64,000 bases of DNA from Yponomeuta sedellus. Lineage: Eukaryota > Arthropoda > Insecta > Lepidoptera > Yponomeutidae. The notes beneath the pieces are model-generated. The model did no database searches and was not told the DNA's origin. It saw only the letters and a list, made by a program, of their open reading frames with translations. This document shows positions 57,773 to 64,000 of this stretch, in pieces; the first letter of the stretch is position 1, and each line of letters opens with the position of its first letter. Location: NCBI GenBank assembly GCA_934045075.1, contig OW203736.1:19294805-19358804 (forward strand), given 5' to 3'. A program made the translations under genes and the position numbers.

Positions 57773-58012
57773 AAATTAAATTCTGCCTGGTGGCAAAACA
57801 ACGTAATGAAGAAAAGATGGCTCCTGAAAACCAAGGCGCCACACTGTCGGTGGTGGTGGAAGTGTGCGAAGGAGAGGGCAAAACGGAAGTAGCTAGGAAA
57901 AAAAGGGATAGAAACGGAACCGGAAGCGATGGCTTCTCTCAATATATTATTAGGCTTCGAATAAGGTAAGTATGTTTAATTTACATTTTAATTTAGGTAA
58001 AACGTCTTCATT
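57773..58012 (+). repeat. DIRS right inverted terminal repeat
   Basis: ATGAAGAAAAGATGGCTCCT to TATTATTAGGCTTCGAAT inverts the left repeat. The tip AAGGTAAGTATGTTTAATTT to CGTCTTCATT is specific to the right. Confidence 0.9.
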
Positions 58013-58018
58013 ATAGAG

Positions 58019-58205
58019 GCTAGCTGACCCAGCGAAGTACCGCCTAGCAGTCGATTCTTTAATTATTTTTTATTTTTCTCTCCGTAAGAACTATCTTCGT
58101 AATTTAAGGAATATTCTAAAACAGAATTAGTAAAATTGGTTCAGCTGATCTCGAGATTTGAGCTTATCATCACATTCAGCGATTAATTTTTATATAATAG
58201 ATATG
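58019..58205 (+). repeat. Family F repeat, right of DIRS
   Basis: CTGACCCAGCGAAGTACCGC to CACATTCAGCGATTAATTTT then TATATAATAG. It has the same orientation as 52315-52479 and is not just its continuation: both copies cover the same part of the repeat. Confidence 0.7.
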
Positions 58206-58229
58206 TTTTTAAAAAAGAAAGCTCGGAAT

Positions 58230-58730
58230 CAACGTTTGATATGCCGAAAAAAGAGGATTGTGTTTCAACGACTGCTGAGATACTGGGTATATCCAAACGG
58301 TCGGTTTATCATGATATTAAAAAAAAACTGTTTATGAAAATTATGCGGTGGAAGAATTAGCCGCTCAAGATGATGTCTTCTGCGAATTCTGAATTTCTGA
58401 GTTCTACGACTGCGTCCCTACCATTGTGAATTGAACCCAATATAATTGGTTTGGGCATAAGTCAACGGTCATGTCGGAAGACACAATAAAAGGTAAAAAT
58501 TGAATGAAGTCAAGAAACGATTTGAAGATAGCTTAAATTTGGTGACATCTTAACGCTTAGCGGACTGTATAGAGCCCACGAAAAAGTTGAAGATAGAATG
58601 ATAAAATTAGATCACTTTATTGACGATGTCGTAGATACATCTAGAATTCATGTAAGCAATTCAGATAATATTTACGTTTTGATATCGTCCGATTCAGAAC
58701 AAAAGTAGGTATAGAACCTAAAACCTGATA
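58230..58730 (+). pseudogene. Decayed DDE-type transposon
   Basis: In broken frames one reads CVSTTAEILGISKRSVYHDI (a helix-turn-helix) and later LDHFIDDVVDTSRIHVSNSD, an arrangement like the two ends of an insect DDE transposon protein. The middle is deleted and stops are frequent. It may be related to 49270-49536. Confidence 0.45.
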
Positions 58731-58984
58731 TTTTGTTCTAAATTAAATTTGATTTTCATATAATATAAAATCAATAATGGAACTGACACTAAATTCTCAT
58801 TTTTAGTTTGTTTTCATGTAGATTTTACTGCAATTTAATCATTGTATTTATATTATTAATATTCTATTAAGATCTGTTATTAGGTTTTCAGGCTTGCCAA
58901 TAATCAGGCTTTAAATTCAAATTAAGCAGAAATAAAGCAAATAATTATATAAATTATATACCTAAATATAAATATTCATGTACA

Positions 58985-59212
58985 TATTACACAGATCTCG
59001 TTAGCCCTATACTAAGTACAACTAAATGACTTGTGTTATAGGTGCTAACGCGACGATAGATTTAATACAATAAATACAAAGATAACATCCAAGACCCGAG
59101 ACAAACTAGATAAGTTCGTTTCCTAGTTTGAGCCAGCCGGGGATAAAACCCGAGACCTTCTGTTTAACATTCAGCGTGCCAAACCGCTGCGCTACTGAGG
59201 CCGATGGGGATA
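58985..59212 (-). mobile_element. tRNA-derived SINE, family G, minus strand
   Basis: This is the reverse complement of 32770-33015. It starts ACACAGATCTCGTTAGCCCT and ends with the tRNA-like head (CAAACCGCTGCGCTACTGAG). The B box is altered (GGGATAAAACCCG). Confidence 0.75.
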
Positions 59213-59247
59213 TGACAGGACAATATTTTAAATTATTCAGGTTACAT

Positions 59248-59620
59248 GAAGCGCTCGTGGCCTAGCCGAACCGAGTGATTGGAATCAATCACTTGAGTTA
59301 AGCAACAACAGGCGCGGTCAGGTGCAGGATGGGTGACCGTCCCGTGACTACCGCTAGGGGCATTTTTTCTGAGCGCTTCCGTGCTTCGCAAGGCACTTTA
59401 AGCCGTTGGTGCCGGCTGACATGTAATGGCAGTCTTTAAGCTATGTCAGAGGCCTTATGTGCGGCTTGATAACTTCTGAGAGTAAGACAGTGGCCCGCCA
59501 CAGTCTTACAATCCTCTGCCAACCCGGACTTGGCCCCCGTGGTGAAGTATGGCCTAACCTTCCTGCCATGCAGGAAGAGACCCGTGCCCCAGCAGTGAGG
59601 ACATACAAGGGTTGATATCG
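59248..59620 (+). mobile_element. 5S-like SINE, full length
   Basis: Head GAAGCGCTCGTGGCCTAGCC, then GTTAAGCAACAACAGGCGCG and GGATGGGTGACCGTCCCGTG at 59297-59345. This closely resembles the 3' internal promoter half of 5S rRNA. The tail is GAGGACATACAAGGGTTGAT. Another tail fragment lies at 60160-60275. Confidence 0.8.
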
Positions 59621-59639
59621 AGGTTACATCGTGTTAAAA

Positions 59640-60120
59640 TTATCTCATAAATAATACTTCCGTGAATTGTCACCAACAACACCCTTAAATAAATCGACTA
59701 AAGCGTGACTAAAGCACATTTATATTTTAGCTGGCAACTCTTTTTCACTAACAGTTTTATTTATCTGTCATTCTCCGTCTAGATTTTTTAATTTACTGAC
59801 TACAGTACGTTCAGATTAACTTGACGCGTGAGGGAATTGGTAGAACTGAGATGTTTACTGTTACCATGTTAAATAAGAAATCATTCCTATTACTTGGGGA
59901 AAATAAAAGGATTGAGGGCTTGTTTTACCATCTTCCGATAAGGTCCAAAAGCTAATTCACATGTTATGTCCTTGTTACCAATTCTCTCACGCGTCAAGTT
60001 AATGTGAACGCACTGTACAGACCATAGTGGTTATATACAATACAGACTACACGTGTTCGGTGGACTATATACCCTATAATAAGTTGGTGAGTTCACAGAG
60101 TATATAAACACTACGTTTTG
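59640..60120. other. No gene recognised
   Basis: AT-rich sequence. A loose inverted pair, CAGATTAACTTGACGCGTGA (59812) and TCACGCGTCAAGTTAATGTG (59988), encloses about 160 bases and suggests a small MITE with CGCGTCAAGTTAA ends. Confidence 0.5.
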
Positions 60121-60279
60121 GGTGATACACTACCGGTTGTGGCTTTTTCCGCATGAAATTAATTTGAGTCTTACAATCCGCCACCAACCCGGACTCGGCC
60201 CACGTGATGGAGTATGGCCGAACCTACCTGGGATGCAGGAAGCGACACCTGCCCCGGCAGTGGGGAGGGTTGATATCGA

Positions 60280-61590
60280 AAATGGTTTTTTGGTGATTTA
60301 TAACATTCTTAGTGCTCATACCTTAGTTTTTCCTTTTGATCACTTCATGAATATCTCAAAAAGTTATGGAAGGTCTCCTAACCTAGAACATACTGGGCTT
60401 ACAAAGTTGTAACAGTCTGCTGTATGCTTACTTTTTGTAACCTATCTTATAACTCCCATCTCTCAATTTATTTTAAACTTTAGGTCTTAGAATTTCTTAA
60501 AGTTAATTTGTGCACTTTCAAACTAAGATTTTCTTATCACATTGTAGGCAAAGAGGGCACAGACACCGACTTCGAACCCCATTGAAGGTATTTCCAATCT
60601 ATTGTTGTTTATTTTATCTTTATGCTGTAAAGTGTAGGGAACAAACAATTTGGAGACCTTAGTATATTTTGCGATAGGTACGCTATTCCTTTTTGTTAGA
60701 TGTCTCTGTTAGATGTAATTGATATTCTGAGCACACTTTCCTGTACAAAGATGTTTTAAGAGATATGCAGAGGTTGCGAGTTCGAATCCTGTTGCGAGTC
60801 AAAAGTTTAATATTTTAGATTTTTTTGATTTTTCCAGCAGATTGAGTACTTTGGAAATATCAGAAGTTGACGTTGAGTGAGACTTTAATTAAAATCATCT
60901 TATCTGTTTTACAGGTGCGAAAGTCAAGAGAAACAGAATATTGCGGTGTGTTGAAACTTTGACTCCCTGATGCAAGAGGATCTATAAGAGTGCCAAAAAA
61001 TTATCAAGTCTAAGCGTCGCCTCTGTTACACTTTCCAAGACTTCTCCATCAGTCCAGGACGGAAAAAACCAACGTACACGCCTTGCTGGTTATGTTTCCA
61101 AGAAACTTAATAGGAAATTTATGTGCCAAATTTGCAAGAGGTTTCATCAGATCCTTCAGATCTCCACACTTGGATTTTAGAACGAGAAAGACGTCAACGT
61201 AGCCGAAGTTTGGCTTACCCAAATTCAAGTTTTATTATTCTTTTTAGAACCTTAATAAATCACTGACAAACCTTAATAAATTACCTTGACAAAAATGTTT
61301 ACTTACCAATTGTTTTTGAAAATATTAAATTTGAGTTTCTACAACTACAACAAGCCAATGTTGACTGGTTTGGCTGCCCTGAAATCACGTTGACATATTA
61401 ACTTCATATAGTTTGCAGCATCCAGGTTCATAATTTTTGCAACACAGTCAACAAGATCATAAAAGGGGCCTTTTCCGCAAAACGCATATTGCACAATTTG
61501 GAACTTAAAAAGTATCATAGAAAGTAATGTGCATTGTTTATTTATTCTGATTTTTGTAGGTTGGCTTCGCTTATACATTTTTAGACAAAA
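60280..61590. other. No gene recognised
   Basis: AT-rich sequence with isolated B-box-like text GGTTGCGAGTTCGAATCC at 60772. The stretch 60905-61220 hints at a decayed transposon frame but nothing could be identified. Confidence 0.3.
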
Positions 61591-61593
61591 GAT

Positions 61594-62291
61594 ATTATAA
61601 GATGCATTGTAACAATGTTCACTATCGATTCATTCGGTAATTATTAGTTTTGATATGTAAGTCGTCAAATCTTATGTTGGTAATGCCAGAACATTCTGTA
61701 CTGCGAATATGTATTCAGCCTGTAAATATTAATTTATGATCAATGTCCGTAATGTCAAAACCGTTCATTCTGTATTAATTCTATGTTTATTAAGATCAAT
61801 TTGATATCATTGTCTAATCTTAGTATGTAGTTAATGTTAGAACTTTATGCCTGCCTCGTTGGATTAGCCGTTAAGGTATGTGGGTACCAAGGCAGAGGGC
61901 GTTGGTTCGATCCCACTGGGGGCCGCCGTACAAGTGGCGCCAATTATAAGATGCATTGTAACAAAGTTCACTATCTATTCATTCTGTAATTATTAATTTT
62001 GATTTGTAAGTCGTCAAATCTTATGTTGGTAATGCCAGAACATTCTTTACTTCGAATATGTATTCAGCCTGTAAATATTAATTTATGATCAATTTCCGTA
62101 ATGTCAAAACCATTCATTCTGTATTAATTCTATGTTTATTAAGATCAATTTGATATCATTGTCAAATCTTAGTATATAGTTAATGTTAGAACTATATGCC
62201 TGCCTCGTTGGATTAGCCGTTAAGGTATGTGGGTACCAAAGCAGAGGTCGTGGGTTCGATTCCCACTGGGACCGCCGTACAAGTGGCGCCA
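61594..62291 (+). repeat. Tandem 349-bp duplication ending in a tRNA-like domain
   Basis: Unit 1 (61594-61942) and unit 2 (61943-62291) both start ATTATAAGATGCATTGTAAC and end GTACAAGTGGCGCCA or similar. Each carries GGATTAGCCGTTAAGGTATG and a B box GGTTCGATCCC/GGTTCGATTCC. The text after unit 2 (GTGATGTCCTTGCCTAGTTA) is a SINE body also seen at 39640-39715. Confidence 0.85.
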
Positions 62292-62814
62292 CTCTGGCTG
62301 TATTTTCATATCTGTGATGTCCTTGCCTAGTTACCTTAGTACAGGGTATATTAGTTTGGGACCAGGTCAAGCGATTGTGTTGTGTGGAAGAGGAAGTTAT
62401 TCATTCTGTACTCATATTATGTTTTAAGTCTGGAATTAGTATTAATTTTGACACTGCAATTACTTTCTGTAAATTGTAAATGTATTTTTAAGAACTGTTC
62501 AAATGATGATCCATTAAGTTTTTTCGCCATTCTCTACAATAAATCGTAAATACAATGTAAATATTTAAATACTAGAAATAACCATAAACTTTCATTGTCA
62601 AGATTTAGGCTTGCAAAGATTGGTAAATCCTTCATGGGCCATTGTATACGTTAATAATAAATTCTCTAAAGATATATTAAAGCTTGCCTGAAATGCGATT
62701 CAAAAATGTGCAAGGTATACATTGTACCAAAAAGGGCTACTATAGCATAAAGGGTTATTTAGATGACACATAATATGTGTTTAAACAGAACATATTATGT
62801 TCTGTTTTATAATA

Positions 62815-63000
62815 ATTGTGTAAACGCTGTTAATTAAGGACTTTGAAAAGACTAAGTTGGGGTTTTTTTTCTCCAAAATTATGTAGATTTTCAAATGGAT
62901 GCCTAGATTGACGTGTAACGTTTACAAAGCTGCAGTTTCTGTGCTACTTTGAAAAAAATCTATTTCATTGAATTTCTTGAATAAAAAAAATTACTTCTGA
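62815..63000 (-). repeat. Repeat shared with 44525-44705, reversed
   Basis: TTAATTAAGGACTTTGAAAA, GACTAAGTTGG and GCTGCAGTTTCTGTGCTACT match the nested segment at 44525-44705 in reverse complement. Confidence 0.6.
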
Positions 63001-63057
63001 CTTTATCGTTTCCATTTCCCCTAAAAATTTATAATGGTTCTCTGAACAGTAGAATAG

Positions 63058-63094
63058 TATCGATAGTATGGTGGGCATCCCTAGCATATCGATA
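63058..63094. promoter_or_regulatory. Two DRE-type octamers upstream of EIF1AD
   Basis: TATCGATA occurs at 63058-63065 and 63087-63094, about 200-240 bases before the EIF1AD ATG. The octamer is the DREF-binding DRE of Drosophila housekeeping promoters. An ATTGG (inverted CCAAT) lies near 63172. Use in this species is inference. Confidence 0.6.
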
Positions 63095-63294
63095 CATTTT
63101 TTTATCGACTATAGGGTGCTGAATGCACTACGGATGGTGGTCACGTCAATCCACTACGTTCCGGGCCTTTCTATTGGTCGATTCCTATCTGTACCTACCT
63201 GTATAATTTGTGGTTCACTTAGACGTGGTATTATTGTTTGGTAAAAATTTACTCTCATGGTATTTGTGTAATTATAACATAAACTTACGTCAAG

Positions 63295-63414
63295 ATGTCG
63301 AAAACTACTAAAAGGAAGCATGTTCTAAAGGAGATTCTTGGGGAGGACGAGTTGCCTAAAGAAAACCAGAGTGTCGTCAAAGTTTTGAGCAGCAAAGGAA
63401 ATAACCTTCATGAG
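63295..63414 (+). CDS. EIF1AD: EIF1AD exon 1 (partial gene)
   Basis: From ATG (AAGATG, 63295) the 40 codons read [20 protein letters not shown], then [15 protein letters not shown], and stop at a consensus donor GAG|GTAAGC in phase 0. Human EIF1AD starts in the same way (MS-ATKRKHV-KE-LGE) and has the same GNNLHE segment at the start of its S1-like eIF1A fold. The protein is a small nuclear RNA-binding factor linked in humans to late 40S ribosome maturation and stress response. The rest of the gene lies beyond the window. The exon is short and could easily be missed. It is on the same strand as PolG1, 17 kb downstream. Confidence 0.9.
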
Positions 63415-63442
63415 GTAAGCTGTTACTGTATTGGCTCTGCGC

Positions 63443-64000
63443 CTACCTTATTATAAAATGTCCTGAGAATCGATTTGCATAATAGTACCGAAGAGACATG
63501 TACATAAATAACCTCACGCCTGTATCCCAGAGGGGTAGGCAGAGACCAGGGACTGCCACTTGACAGATCACCTTCGCTTCATCAACGTTCATAAGTCGTT
63601 GCATGCACGCACGCCGAATCCGGGTGCTTATTATTTTACCCTTTGCTAATACATCCCCTATTTGGTCGATGTATGTCCTCCTGAGACCTCCCTTACCAGC
63701 CCTTCCACTCACATTCGCAATATATATTTGTTTCGGCAATCTTTCTTCCTTCATCCTCTCCACATGTCCAAACCAACGCAACATCCATCCTGTCTCAATT
63801 CTAGTCACTACATCCTCTTTCAGTCCATAACGTTCTCTTATCAGACTATTGCATTCAAAGTAACACTATACATACTTCTTAAGGACCTCATTACTACTGC
63901 GTTCATTCTACTTTCTTGCTTCTTTTGCCACACCCAAGTTTCGCTACCATACATAAGTTACATACCAAACCATACCGAAGAAGCCCCAGTGACTATTTTA
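63443..64000 (-). pseudogene. RTE-type LINE C-terminal part, runs off the window
   Basis: On the minus strand from 63808 the frame reads MTRIETGWMLRWFGHVERMK, then [20 protein letters not shown] and [11 protein letters not shown], the standard RTE C-terminus. Upstream (63830-64000) the sequence continues the same LINE. It lies in intron 1 of EIF1AD in antisense orientation. Confidence 0.8.

Larger units (their letters stand above)
52480..58012 (+). mobile_element. DIRS-type tyrosine-recombinase retrotransposon
   Basis: Its parts are inverted terminal repeats (about 52498-52663 and 57806-57959), Gag, RT-RNase H and tyrosine recombinase genes, and an internal complementary region (57665-57772). 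The internal region is the reverse complement of the left tip joined to that of the right tip, sharing ATT. Both tips are therefore fixed: ATTAAACAAC at 52480 and GTCTTCATT ending 58012. DIRS elements integrate by a recombinase, not an integrase, and make no target duplication. The genes carry a few frameshifts. Confidence 0.92.

Noticed and set aside
60905..61220. Possible THAP or P-element relic
   Set aside because: Only vague similarity by eye in broken frames; not enough to name it.

Overview
This is animal nuclear DNA, almost certainly from a lepidopteran (moth or butterfly). Two host genes have metazoan exon-intron structure, and the repeats are typical of Lepidoptera: RTE-type LINE 3' ends, tRNA- and 5S-like SINEs, piggyBac, Harbinger and mariner relics, and a DIRS-like element. 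Bacterial features (operons, ribosome binding sites, CRISPR) do not apply. Most open frames are transposon genes, exon fragments or frames opened by repeats.

The window is dominated by one gene. The catalytic subunit of mitochondrial DNA polymerase gamma (PolG1, called tamas in Drosophila) lies on the + strand from 522 to 46316. I could assign 18 coding exons. Their splice phases join without conflict into 1181 codons plus a stop, with all exonuclease (Exo I-III) and polymerase (A, B, C) motifs present. Only about 3.5 kb of these 45.8 kb is coding. At 63295-63414 a second host gene begins, also on +: the first exon of EIF1AD, a predicted eIF1A-domain RNA-binding protein. It lies downstream of two perfect TATCGATA (DRE-type) octamers and runs off the window.

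Layout: 1-521 PolG1 upstream region; 522-20224 exons 1-11, with introns full of SINEs, MITEs and LINE fragments, including a Jockey-like LINE at 12.1-14.6 kb; 20243-20830 a long GGAA/GGGA microsatellite; 21271-22894 degenerate copies of exon 11; 23321-26780 a 41-bp satellite built from the 3' end of exon 12 plus its splice donor; 26966-27420 a minisatellite resembling the acceptor of exon 13; 28066-28746 degenerate copies of exon 13; 31.7-33.1 kb an RTE LINE and degenerate copies of exon 16; 33213-38040 an apparently intact CR1/L2-like LINE on the minus strand; 40066-44129 a Gypsy-type LTR element lacking protease, RT and RNase H; 44.8-45.8 kb a cluster of tRNA-like repeats; 46109-46316 the last PolG1 exon; 46403-48454 a piggyBac-like element carrying a Harbinger element in its left terminus; 52480-58012 a DIRS-type tyrosine-recombinase retrotransposon with its terminal repeats and internal complementary region; 58-63 kb SINEs and decayed transposons; 63295-64000 EIF1AD exon 1 and the start of its intron.

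The most unusual feature is that PolG1 introns repeatedly hold mutated copies of the exon just upstream (exons 6, 11, 12, 13 and 16), often with the 5' splice site. For exon 12 this has become an array of about 80 near-identical donor-site copies directly after the true donor. No functional RNA gene, CRISPR array or complete third host gene was recognised.
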